The notes beneath the pieces are model-generated. The model did no database searches and had not been told where the DNA came from. It saw nothing but the letters and a program-made list of their open reading frames with translations. From contig NZ_AEUE01000004.1 in NCBI RefSeq assembly GCF_000186705.1, positions 496,001 to 560,000 on the forward strand: a DNA stretch of 64,000 nucleotides, given 5' to 3'. Position 1 is the stretch's first letter; each line of letters opens with the position of its first letter. The stretch comes from Citromicrobium sp. JLT1363 (GTDB taxonomy: Bacteria; Pseudomonadota; Alphaproteobacteria; Sphingomonadales; Sphingomonadaceae). This document shows, piece by piece, positions 8,655 to 16,352 of this stretch. A program made the position numbers and the translations under genes.

Positions 8655-10814
8655 ATGACCGACAAGACCCCCACATACGACGACTGGAAAGCCAAGGCCG
8701 ACAAGGAAGTGAAAGGCCGCGATCTCACGTGGCACACACTTGAAGGCTTCGATGTAAAGCCGCTCTATACCAGCGCGGATGCCGAGGGGCTCGACCCCGG
8801 CGTGCCCGGCTTCGCGCCATTCACGCGCGGGCCCTACGCCAGCATGTATACCGGCCGCCCGTGGACGATCCGCCAGTATGCGGGCTTCTCCACCGCCGAA
8901 GAATCCAACGCCTTCTACCGCCGCAACCTTGCGGCCGGGCAGAAGGGGCTGAGCGTCGCCTTCGACCTCGCCACTCACCGTGGGTACGACTCAGACCACC
9001 CGCGCGTGGTCGGCGATGTCGGCAAGGCGGGCGTCGCGATCGACACCGTGGCGGACATGCAGATCCTGTTCGACCAGATCCCGCTCAACGAAATGTCCGT
9101 CTCGATGACGATGAACGGCGCGGTGATCCCGGTAATGGCGTTCTACATCGTCGCGGGCGAGCGCAGCGGCGTCGCGCAGAAGGACCTGTCGGGGACCATC
9201 CAGAACGACATCCTCAAGGAGTTCATGGTCCGCAACACGTACATCTATCCGCCCGAGCCGAGCATGCGGATCGTGAGCGACATCATCGCCTACACATCCG
9301 ACCACATGCCGCGCTTCAACAGCATTTCCATCAGCGGCTATCACATGCACGAAGCGGGCGCGACGGCGGTGCAGGAGCTCGCCTTCACCATCGCCGACGG
9401 CAAGGAATATGCCCAGCGCGCGATGGACACCGGGCTCGATATCGACGCCTTCGCCCCGCGCCTTTCGTTCTTCTGGGGCATCGGGATGAACTTCTTCATG
9501 GAGATCGCCAAGATGCGCGCCGCGCGCCATCTGTGGCACGACGTGATGACCGATCTGGGCGCGCAGAACCCCAAGTCCAAGATGCTGCGCACCCACTGCC
9601 AGACGTCTGGCGTGTCTCTGCAGGAGCAGGACCCCTACAACAACGTCATCCGCACCACGATCGAGGCGATGGCGGCGGTGCTGGGCGGCACACAGTCGCT
9701 CCACACCAACGCGCTCGACGAAGCCATTGCGCTGCCGACCGACTTCTCCGCCCGCATCGCGCGCAACACGCAGCTGGTGCTGGAGGAAGAGACCGGCATC
9801 ACGAATGTCGCCGATCCGCTGGGCGGTTCGTATTACGTCGAGGCGCTGACCGCCAAGCTGGTCGAGGAAGCGAAAAAGATCATCGACGAGGTCGACGCGG
9901 CGGGCGGGATGACCAAGTTCGTCGCCACGGGCGAGCCCAAGCGGCGGATCGAGCAGGCAGCTGCGGAAAAGCAGACCAATGTCGACCGGGGCGAGACGGT
10001 GATCGTCGGCGTGAACAAGTACCGCCGCGACAAGGAAGACGAGATCGAGACGCTCGATATCGACAACCACAAGGTCCGCCAGTCGCAGATCGCGCGGCTG
10101 GAGAAGGTGCGGTCCGACCGCGACGAGATGGCGTGTCAGGCCGCGCTCGATGCGCTGGCGCGCGGCGCGGCGCAAAGCCAGGGCAACCTGCTCGCGCTCG
10201 CGGTCGAGGCGGCGCGCCACGACGCGACCCTGGGCGAGATTTCCAGCGCGATGGAAGACGTCTTCGGCCGCTACGACACCAAGCCGACCCCGGTGAAGGG
10301 CGTCTATTCCAAGGCCTATGCGGCGGATAACCGCTACCAGCAGGTCGTCCAGGGCGTCGATGCGGTCGAGCAGCGCCTGGGCCGCAAGCCCAAGATCATG
10401 ATCGCCAAGATGGGCCAGGACGGCCACGATCGCGGCGCCAACGTAATCGCATCCGCCTTCGCCGATATGGGCTTCGACGTCGTCTCCGGCCCGCTGTTCC
10501 AGACCCCGCAGGAAACGCTCAAAATGGCGCTGGCAGAGGGGGTCGACGCGATCGGCGCGTCTTCGCTGGCGGCGGGCCACAAGACGCTGATCCCCGAACT
10601 CATCCGGCTGCTCAAGGACGCAGGCCGCGCCGATATCAAGGTGACCGCCGGCGGCGTGATCCCGCAGAGCGACTACCAGTTCCTGCGCGATGCAGGCGTG
10701 CAGGGCATCTACGGCCCCGGTTCCAACGTAGTCGAATGCGCCGCGGACATGCTCCGCCTGCTCGGCCACAACATGCCGCCCCCGGATGATGAGGTGGACG
10801 AGGCGGCGGAGTGA
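8655..10814 (+). CDS. scpA: Methylmalonyl-CoA mutase
   Basis: A 719-residue adenosylcobalamin enzyme converting (R)-methylmalonyl-CoA to succinyl-CoA. The N-terminal TIM-barrel substrate domain carries [12 protein letters not shown] near 65 and the [12 protein letters not shown] stretch. The C-terminal B12 domain has the DxHxxG motif in [10 protein letters not shown] with His591 as the lower cobalt ligand, then a GG motif near the end. It is a single-chain, full-length catalytic subunit like ScpA/MutB; no separate small subunit is seen nearby. A stop lies 14 bases before a palindromic repeat. No B12 riboswitch is visible upstream. Confidence 0.95.
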   Translation: MTDKTPTYDDWKAKADKEVKGRDLTWHTLEGFDVKPLYTSADAEGLDPGVPGFAPFTRGPYASMYTGRPWTIRQYAGFSTAEESNAFYRRNLAAGQKGLSVAFDLATHRGYDSDHPRVVGDVGKAGVAIDTVADMQILFDQIPLNEMSVSMTMNGAVIPVMAFYIVAGERSGVAQKDLSGTIQNDILKEFMVRNTYIYPPEPSMRIVSDIIAYTSDHMPRFNSISISGYHMHEAGATAVQELAFTIADGKEYAQRAMDTGLDIDAFAPRLSFFWGIGMNFFMEIAKMRAARHLWHDVMTDLGAQNPKSKMLRTHCQTSGVSLQEQDPYNNVIRTTIEAMAAVLGGTQSLHTNALDEAIALPTDFSARIARNTQLVLEEETGITNVADPLGGSYYVEALTAKLVEEAKKIIDEVDAAGGMTKFVATGEPKRRIEQAAAEKQTNVDRGETVIVGVNKYRRDKEDEIETLDIDNHKVRQSQIARLEKVRSDRDEMACQAALDALARGAAQSQGNLLALAVEAARHDATLGEISSAMEDVFGRYDTKPTPVKGVYSKAYAADNRYQQVVQGVDAVEQRLGRKPKIMIAKMGQDGHDRGANVIASAFADMGFDVVSGPLFQTPQETLKMALAEGVDAIGASSLAAGHKTLIPELIRLLKDAGRADIKVTAGGVIPQSDYQFLRDAGVQGIYGPGSNVVECAADMLRLLGHNMPPPDDEVDEAAE

Positions 10815-10828
10815 CTTTCGCCTCACTC

Positions 10829-10909
10829 GTCACCCCGGACCTGATCCGGGGTCCCGCTTCTTGTCCAATGGCAGAAAGAAAGCGGGACCCCCGCCTTCGC
10901 GGGGGTGAC
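10829..10909. repeat. Composite palindromic element, copy 1
   Basis: An 81-bp element whose ends are inverted (GTCACCCC and GGGGTGAC). Inside are a CCCCGGA/TCCGGGG hairpin, an inner inverted pair (GTCCCGCT and AGCGGGAC) and a CCCCCGC/GCGGGGG hairpin with a CTTC loop. Folded, it forms a cross with two side hairpins. Two further copies lie at 13081 and 13760. It is extragenic and ends 20 bases before a GTG-started small membrane gene. Confidence 0.85.
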
Positions 10910-10929
10910 GAAGTGAAGGCGGTAAAGGC

Positions 10930-11133
10930 GTGATCCTTTCGGCGTTGCGAAATCTTTTCAAGGGCGCGCTCTTGGCGCTGCTCAATTCGCCACTGATACT
11001 CCTTTTGACCGCCGACGTTGACATCGCCTGGAAAATTGGCGGCACAATTGCTTTCCTGGGAATCGCCTTTGGTATCGGAATGATGATCTCGACCTTCAAA
11101 TCAAATCGGCGGTCTGGGAGACTTCAAAGTTGA
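10930..11133 (+). CDS. Small hydrophobic protein after palindromic element
   Basis: A 67-residue ORF with a GTG start and GGTAAAGG just upstream. Two hydrophobic segments (about 11-27 and 34-54) are followed by a basic tail (FKSNRRSGRLQS). The composition suggests a two-pass membrane peptide, with more A and T in third positions than the neighbours. No family is recognised. It lies between the mutase gene and metY, in the same orientation. Confidence 0.5.
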   Translation: MILSALRNLFKGALLALLNSPLILLLTADVDIAWKIGGTIAFLGIAFGIGMMISTFKSNRRSGRLQS

Positions 11134-11180
11134 TCCAGCCGGCCACCAACTGATCCCCAGAGGCGCTGCCGGCCAACCCG

Positions 11181-11190
11181 CCCCCCCCCC
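11181..11190 (+). repeat. Ten-base poly-C tract
   Basis: A run of ten C residues ends 19 bases before the metY start codon. Such tracts are prone to slippage. Here it lies in the 5' leader or promoter region, where a length change could alter expression. Confidence 0.8.
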
Positions 11191-11209
11191 ACCGAAACGG
11201 ACCTCCACC

Positions 11210-12502
11210 ATGACCGATCTCCACCCCGAAACGCTCGCCGTCCACGCCGGGTGCGAGCCCGATCCGACCACCAATGCGCGGATCACCCCGATCTACCAGA
11301 CGGCGAGCTACGTGTTCGACAGCCCGGATCACGCGGCGAACCTGTTCTCGCTCTCCGAATTCGGGAACATCTATTCGCGCATCATGAACCCCACCAACGA
11401 CGCGCTGGAGAAGAAGATAGCGGCGATGGAGGGCGGCGTCGGGGCGCTGGGCGTGGCCTCGGGCCATGCCGCGCAGCTGGTCGCGTTCCACACGCTGATG
11501 GAGCCGGGCTGCAACATCGTCGCGGCGAGGAAGCTGTATGGCGGATCGCTCAACCAGATGGGCGAGGCGTTCCTCAAGTTCGGCTGGGAGACCCGCTTCG
11601 TCGATGCCGACGATCCCGAGAATATCCGCGCCGCAATGGACGACAAGACGCGCTGCGTCTTCATCGAAAGCCTCGCCAATCCGGGCGGCGTGGTCAGCGA
11701 TATTTCCGCGATTGCAGACATCGCCCACGCAGGCGGCGTGCCGCTGATCGTGGACAACACCATGGCGACGCCTGCGCTGTGCAAGCCGTTCGACTTCGGT
11801 GCGGACATCGTCACGCACTCGACCACCAAGTTCCTCAACGGGCACGGCAATGCCGTGGGCGGCGTGATCGTCGACAGCGGCAAGTTCGACTGGAAGGCAC
11901 AGGGCGACAAGTTCGCCTCACTCACCCGGCCCAACGGATCGTACCACGGCGCGGTGCTGGTCGACGCGCTGGAGCCGGTCGGCCCTGTCGCCTTCATCAT
12001 CGCCTGCCGCGTGCTGGGACTGCGCGATCTCGGCCCCGCGCTCGCACCGATGAACGCCTTTCTCGCGCTGACCGGCATGGAAACGCTGCACCTGCGGATG
12101 GAGCGGCACTGCCAGAATGCCAAGGCGCTGGCCGAGTGGCTCAAGGCGCACGAGAAGGTGGAATGGGTCTCCTACGCCGGGCTGCCCGACAGCGACTATC
12201 ACACGCTCGCCCGGAAATACCTCGGCGGGCAAGGCGGCGCGGTGTTCACCTTCGGGCTGAAGGGCGGCTACGAGGCGGGCAGGGCGCTGGTCTCCAATGT
12301 GAAGCTGTTCAGCCACCTCGCCAATATCGGCGACACCCGCTCGCTCATCATCCACCCGGCTTCGACCACGCACAGCCAGCTCGGCGAAACCGAGCTGATC
12401 GCGGCAGGCGCAGGGCCGGATGTGGTTCGCGTGTCGGTGGGGATCGAGAATATCGAGGATATCAAGGCCGACCTCGACCAGGCCTTGGCGGCAGCGGGCT
12501 GA
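11210..12502 (+). CDS. metY: O-acetylhomoserine aminocarboxypropyltransferase
   Basis: A 430-residue PLP enzyme of the Cys/Met metabolism family that makes homocysteine from O-acetylhomoserine and sulfide. The PLP Lys is Lys207 in HSTTKFLNGHG, and the NGHGNAVGG context is typical of O-acetylhomoserine sulfhydrylases. The length (about 430) also fits MetY better than cystathionine enzymes (about 390). Methionine gamma-lyase, which would feed propionyl-CoA through 2-oxobutyrate, is the main alternative. I see no SAM-II-like motif in the 76-base leader, but there is a C10 tract. Confidence 0.88.
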   Translation: MTDLHPETLAVHAGCEPDPTTNARITPIYQTASYVFDSPDHAANLFSLSEFGNIYSRIMNPTNDALEKKIAAMEGGVGALGVASGHAAQLVAFHTLMEPGCNIVAARKLYGGSLNQMGEAFLKFGWETRFVDADDPENIRAAMDDKTRCVFIESLANPGGVVSDISAIADIAHAGGVPLIVDNTMATPALCKPFDFGADIVTHSTTKFLNGHGNAVGGVIVDSGKFDWKAQGDKFASLTRPNGSYHGAVLVDALEPVGPVAFIIACRVLGLRDLGPALAPMNAFLALTGMETLHLRMERHCQNAKALAEWLKAHEKVEWVSYAGLPDSDYHTLARKYLGGQGGAVFTFGLKGGYEAGRALVSNVKLFSHLANIGDTRSLIIHPASTTHSQLGETELIAAGAGPDVVRVSVGIENIEDIKADLDQALAAAG

Positions 12503-12513
12503 GGGGCTGTCAG

Positions 12514-12999
12514 GTGAGCCCTATCCATTTCATCCTTCTGCCTGCCGGACTGATGATCGCGGGCTTCGGCGGCGCAGCGCATGCCGAGGTGCGCGTCGTT
12601 CCGAGCGAATTTCGACCCGGTGTGACGGTCGAATTCCTCTACGACCAGGATCTCGAAGGCGTTTACAGCACCACCTGGCTCGGCAGAGAGGAAAAGCGTG
12701 AGGGCAACTGGCGGGACATCTACTTCGAAACCTCGGAGAAATATGTCGCGAAAGGGATTCTCAGCTTTCAGTGCTTTGCAGACGACACGCATGGCGATCC
12801 GACCATCGGGATCGTCGAATATGGTTCGGGGAAATTCGGCGATCCGGCGGCGAAACGGGTTACCACGATCGATTATTCGCAAAGGCAGGCATGGATGAAT
12901 GGCGCGCTGGATGCGCTGATGGGCGAGAGCCCTCCATACGAGCTGTTCGTCGTCGCCCACTACCGGTTCTGCGGCGACGAGCGGGAAGCGAGCAACTGA
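12514..12999 (+). CDS. Exported hypothetical protein
   Basis: A 161-residue protein starting at GTG, with GAGGGG ten bases upstream and 11 bases after metY. Residues 1-24 form a signal peptide ending AAHA before EVRVV. The mature part is beta-rich by eye, with two Cys that could pair across the periplasm (in SFQCFAD and RFCGDE). ATG 12553 would leave too short a leader, so GTG is preferred. No family is recognised. It is probably co-transcribed with metY. Confidence 0.65.
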   Translation: MSPIHFILLPAGLMIAGFGGAAHAEVRVVPSEFRPGVTVEFLYDQDLEGVYSTTWLGREEKREGNWRDIYFETSEKYVAKGILSFQCFADDTHGDPTIGIVEYGSGKFGDPAAKRVTTIDYSQRQAWMNGALDALMGESPPYELFVVAHYRFCGDEREASN

Positions 13000-13080
13000 C
13001 AGCGGGCCGGGCAAGCCGATCGAGTGACAGGTCCGCACCGACACGATTCGCCAGGTGGAGGAGCGATTTCTCACCTTTTC

Positions 13081-13164
13081 GTCACCCCGGACTTGATCCG
13101 GGGTCCCGCTTCTTCTTTGGTCTCGCGCGACAGGAAGCGGGACCCCCGCCTGCGCGGGGGTGAC
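13081..13164. repeat. Composite palindromic element, copy 2
   Basis: An 84-bp element with the same plan as copy 1: GTCACCCC/GGGGTGAC ends, a CCCCGGA hairpin, an inner GTCCCGCTTC/GAAGCGGGAC pair and a CCCCCGC hairpin. The centre differs from copy 1, whereas the arms are nearly identical, which is what structure-preserving or mobile palindromes show. Confidence 0.85.
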
Positions 13165-13238
13165 GAGGTATTTCCGTTCCGCATTTGAGGTATTGAATTG
13201 AACCGCATTCGCACCGACCAGAGCCACGAGGCCGCAAA

Positions 13239-13703
13239 GTGAGCGCCCCCCAAAGCGGCGCGAGCTTCCTGCCCATCGCCGCGATGATGTTCGCGGCGGG
13301 GCTGGGCATTCCTGTCTTCGCCTCGCTCAATGCGGGCCTCAACCAGCAGCTCGGCAGCCCCATTGCCGCGACCGCCGTCACCTTCGGCATCGGTCTGGTT
13401 ATCTCGACGACGGTGCTCGCCTTCGTCGGCTTTCCCAGCGCGTCGGACTTCACGCTTGAGAAACCATGGTTCTATGGTGCCTCGGTCTTCATGCTGTTCT
13501 ATGCGACCGCGATCGCTTTCTCCGCGCCCAGGATCGGGCTCGGCAACGCGATCTTCTTCGTCCTCACCGGCCAGCTCATCGCGGCTGCCACCATCGACCA
13601 TTTCGGCCTGCTCGGCGTGATCCAGACTTCGCTGACCCCAAAGCGCATACTGGGCATCGCCGTGATGGCCGTGGGCCTCTACCTCGCCAGGAAGCCCGTA
13701 TGA
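13239..13703 (+). CDS. DMT-superfamily transporter, YdcZ/DUF606 type
   Basis: A 154-residue integral membrane protein with five hydrophobic segments. It begins with IPVFASLNAGLNQQLGSP, the Asn-rich signature of the half-size YdcZ (DUF606) members of the drug/metabolite transporter group, and has the ATIDHFGLLG loop before the last segment. These act as dimers; their substrates are mostly unknown. It starts at GTG 13239, 74 bases after palindromic copy 2, and ends before copy 3. Confidence 0.82.
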   Translation: MSAPQSGASFLPIAAMMFAAGLGIPVFASLNAGLNQQLGSPIAATAVTFGIGLVISTTVLAFVGFPSASDFTLEKPWFYGASVFMLFYATAIAFSAPRIGLGNAIFFVLTGQLIAAATIDHFGLLGVIQTSLTPKRILGIAVMAVGLYLARKPV

Positions 13704-13759
13704 GCCACATCCGCGCCGACTGGACCGGTGAGGCGGGGGGAGTGACCAACACCTCACAC

Positions 13760-13843
13760 GTCACCCCGGACTTGATCCGGGGTCCCGCTTCTCCTTTGGT
13801 GGCGCGCGAGAGGGAGCGGGACCCCCGCCTTCGCGGGGGTGAC
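13760..13843. repeat. Composite palindromic element, copy 3
   Basis: An 84-bp copy with GTCAC/GTGAC ends, a CCCCGGA hairpin, an inner GTCCCGCT/AGCGGGAC pair and a CCCCCGC hairpin. It ends exactly 20 bases before the GTG start of the next small membrane gene, the same spacing as copy 1 to its gene. Confidence 0.85.
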
Positions 13844-13863
13844 GAAAGAAGGGATTTCGTACA

Positions 13864-14112
13864 GTGAAGGGCCTAATCACCGTCGGGACGGCCATATTCA
13901 CCGCGATCCACGTGATCGCCGGACTAATCTACTCTGCTCTGATACCGATGCTGGATCGTCACGGAGTGCTGAGCTGGTCATTTTTTGAGACGAGCTTCTG
14001 GCTTGAGGTGGTAATCCACACCGTAATCACGGCAATCCTTGGTGTCCTATTTTGCCGATGGTTTGCGCTCAGAGTCGAAAAGAAAATTAAAGCCGAAAGC
14101 GTATTTGAATGA
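13864..14112 (+). CDS. Small membrane protein coupled to bioB
   Basis: An 82-residue ORF from GTG 13864 with two hydrophobic segments (about 5-28 and 45-67) and a charged tail. Its TGA overlaps the ATG of bioB (ATGA), so translation is likely coupled. Third positions are clearly richer in A/T than in bioB. No family is recognised. It closely mirrors the arrangement of the small gene at 7158 with the epimerase. Confidence 0.6.
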   Translation: MKGLITVGTAIFTAIHVIAGLIYSALIPMLDRHGVLSWSFFETSFWLEVVIHTVITAILGVLFCRWFALRVEKKIKAESVFE

Positions 14113-15119
14113 CCCACCCCCGCACCGATTGGACCCGCGAGGAAATCGCGGACCTCTTCGACCTTCCCTTCACCGAGCTGCTATTCCAAGCCGCAAGCGT
14201 CCACCGCGAGAACCATCCGCCCGAACAGGTCCAGCTGTGCACGCTGCTCAGCATCAAGACCGGCGGGTGTCCGGAGGATTGCGGCTATTGCTCGCAATCG
14301 GTGAAGGCCGATAGCGGCGTCGAGGCGACCAAGCTGATGGATGTGCGCGCCGTGCTGCAGACCGCGGCGCAGGCCAAGGATGCGGGCAGCCAGCGCTTCT
14401 GCATGGGCGCCGCGTGGCGCAACCCCAAGGACCGCGACATGCCCGCGATCGTCGAGATCGTGAAGGGCGTGCGCGCCATGGGGCTGGAGACCTGCATGAC
14501 GCTGGGCATGCTGACGCCCAAGCAGGCGGACATGCTGAAAGAGGCGGGGCTCGACTACTACAACCACAACGTCGACACCGGGCCGGAATATTACGAACGG
14601 GTGATCTCGACCCGCAACTATCAGGACCGGCTCGATACGCTGCAGAACGTGCGCGATGCGGGGATCAACGTGTGCAGCGGCGGGATCGTCGGCATGGGCG
14701 AGACGCGCGACGATCGCGTCGGCTTCGTCCACACGCTCGCCACGCTGGAGCGGCATCCCGAGAGCGTGCCGGTCAATGCGCTGGTGCCGGTCAAGGGCAC
14801 GGTGCTGGGCGACATGCTGGCCGATACGCCGCTCGCCAAGATCGACGATATCGAATTCGTCCGCACTGTTGCGGTGGCGCGGATCACCATGCCGATGAGC
14901 ATGGTCCGCCTCTCTGCGGGCCGCGAAAGCATGAGCGAAGCGACGCAGGCGCTGTGCTTCCTCGCGGGCGCGAACTCGATCTTCACCGGCGACAAGCTGC
15001 TGACCGCGCCCAACGCGGGCGATGACAGCGACGGCGCGCTGTTCGCCAAGCTGGGGCTGACGCCGTTGATGCAGGAGGAGCCAGCGCGCGCCTGCAAGGT
15101 GGCGGAGCCTGCCGAGTGA
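14109..15119 (+). CDS. bioB: Biotin synthase
   Basis: A 336-residue radical-SAM enzyme that inserts sulfur into dethiobiotin to form biotin. The radical-SAM cluster Cys are 54, 58 and 61 (CPEDCGYC), followed by the YNHNVDT and GGIVGMGET motifs of BioB. The length is normal. It lies amid the biotin-dependent propionyl-CoA carboxylase genes, which fits a supply role. The other bio genes are not here. It overlaps the preceding small gene by 4 bases. Confidence 0.95.
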   Translation: MTHPRTDWTREEIADLFDLPFTELLFQAASVHRENHPPEQVQLCTLLSIKTGGCPEDCGYCSQSVKADSGVEATKLMDVRAVLQTAAQAKDAGSQRFCMGAAWRNPKDRDMPAIVEIVKGVRAMGLETCMTLGMLTPKQADMLKEAGLDYYNHNVDTGPEYYERVISTRNYQDRLDTLQNVRDAGINVCSGGIVGMGETRDDRVGFVHTLATLERHPESVPVNALVPVKGTVLGDMLADTPLAKIDDIEFVRTVAVARITMPMSMVRLSAGRESMSEATQALCFLAGANSIFTGDKLLTAPNAGDDSDGALFAKLGLTPLMQEEPARACKVAEPAE

Positions 15120-15160
15120 TTGGCGCGCTCGTCGCGCTAGTGCTCGCGTTCGGCCAGTGA
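15116..15160 (+). CDS. Possible 14-residue coupling peptide
   Basis: A GTG-started frame encoding [14 protein letters not shown]. Its start overlaps the bioB stop (GTGA) and its stop overlaps the next gene's GTG start (GTGA). It fills the gap exactly and is hydrophobic. It could be a re-initiation relay or a chance frame. Confidence 0.3.
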   Translation: MIGALVALVLAFGQ

Positions 15161-15957
15161 GTCTCGGTTTCTCCGTCGACGAACTGCTGCCCCGCGCGCG
15201 TGGCGGCGGGCAGCTCAAGATGGGGCTGGTGAAGCTGGGCGGCAGCGAGTGGCTCCAGCCCGATCCCGATCTTGCCGCCCGCGCGAAAGGCTTCGCGGAT
15301 TATCCCGAAGGCATCCAGCTGACGCCCGAAGGAGAGGCGGCGGGGCGCGAACTGGCCGCGGGGCTGGGCGTGTCGGGCGGGCTCGCCGAAGCGGCCTGCG
15401 CGCATCACGAAGACATGTGCCTGCTGACCCGCGCCGAGGGCGAAGAGCAATACCGCCTCGTCGGCGCGGCGGTCGCCTGGCCGTCCGACTGGACCCCTGC
15501 GGACAAGATGGGGCTGCCGCTGCGTGCGCTCCATGCACCGATCCACGGGTACGAGGAACAGCTGGCCAGCAGCGTGGATCGCTTCATGGAGAAGCTCAAG
15601 CCGGGCCCGATCTATGGCCGGGCAAACTGGTTCATCGCGGCCACGCCGGACATGCGCTGGGATGCGCAGCCGCCCCGGCTGGCCTTCGCCCATGTCACGC
15701 CGCAGAACGCGGGAGAGACGCTGTTCGTCCGTTCCGAGCGGCAGTCGCTGCGCCGCCTGCCCCGGACCGGCGCGATCCTGTTTGCCATCGGAATATACGT
15801 CGCCCCGCTGGCCGGACTGTCGCATGGCAATGTTCGCCGTTTGGCCGATGCCATGCAATCCCTGCTGGACGGGGAAGGGGAACGTAGGGGCGCAGGGGCT
15901 TTCGCTCCGGCGTTAATCAGCTATGCGAGGGCCAGACAACAGGAGGCCGGACGATGA
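15157..15957 (+). CDS. Heme-dependent oxidative N-demethylase-like protein (DUF3445)
   Basis: A 266-residue protein of the DUF3445 family. Recognisable stretches are HHEDMCLLTR near 87, the AWPSDWTPADKMGLPL and HAPIHGYEEQL region near 110-135, and GRANWFIA near 155. Characterised relatives are heme proteins oxidising N-methyl amines such as dimethylamine. The GTG start overlaps the 14-residue frame after bioB. There is no signal peptide, so it is cytoplasmic. The substrate is unknown and heme binding is assumed from the family. Confidence 0.75.
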   Translation: MSLGFSVDELLPRARGGGQLKMGLVKLGGSEWLQPDPDLAARAKGFADYPEGIQLTPEGEAAGRELAAGLGVSGGLAEAACAHHEDMCLLTRAEGEEQYRLVGAAVAWPSDWTPADKMGLPLRALHAPIHGYEEQLASSVDRFMEKLKPGPIYGRANWFIAATPDMRWDAQPPRLAFAHVTPQNAGETLFVRSERQSLRRLPRTGAILFAIGIYVAPLAGLSHGNVRRLADAMQSLLDGEGERRGAGAFAPALISYARARQQEAGR

Positions 15958-16352
15958 TGATCCTGACTGCAATGCTGCTTCAGGCGAGCGCGCAAGCCGC
16001 GCAGCCGAAGGTCGATTGCAAGGAACCGATGACGCAGATGGCGATGAACATCTGTGCGGGCCGCGACTACGAGGCTGCCGATCGCAAGCTCAACGCGGTC
16101 TGGAAAAAGGTCTCGGCGGAGATGAAGCAGCTCGATGCCGATACCGATATCCAGGATGGGCGGCCCGGCTACTTCCAGACCCTGCTGACGGCGCAGCGCG
16201 CGTGGCTCGTCTATCGCGACACGCATTGCCGCAGCGAAGGCTATCTGGCGCGCGGCGGCTCGATGGAGCCTATGCTGATCAGCGGCTGCAAGGCTCAACT
16301 GACACGCGCGCGCACCGCACAACTCCGTGAACTGATCGACTGGCCCAATTGA
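15954..16352 (+). CDS. Exported LprI/DUF1311-family protein
   Basis: A 132-residue protein with a short signal sequence (MMILTAMLLQASAQAAQP) and the DUF1311 pattern: Cys22 in VDCKEPMTQMAMNICAG, further Cys near 97 and 111, and an AQRAWLVYRDTHC motif. LprI of mycobacteria inhibits lysozyme; most bacterial members are of unknown role. The start overlaps the previous stop by 4 bases and the stop overlaps the pccA ATG by one base, so it lies inside the bioB-to-pccA transcript. Confidence 0.78.
   Translation: MMILTAMLLQASAQAAQPKVDCKEPMTQMAMNICAGRDYEAADRKLNAVWKKVSAEMKQLDADTDIQDGRPGYFQTLLTAQRAWLVYRDTHCRSEGYLARGGSMEPMLISGCKAQLTRARTAQLRELIDWPN

Noticed and set aside
8991-10826. Long minus-strand ORF opposite the mutase gene
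   Set aside because: It is the mirror of a GC-rich coding frame; the translation is His/Arg/Asp-rich with no motifs, whereas the plus strand encodes a clear enzyme.
11134-11209. SAM riboswitch before metY
   Set aside because: No SAM-I, SAM-II or SAM/SAH conserved blocks could be seen; only a short weak stem and the C10 tract.
7846-13843. CRISPR array
   Set aside because: The repeats are palindromic, few, unevenly spaced and lack unique spacers of equal length; no cas genes are present.
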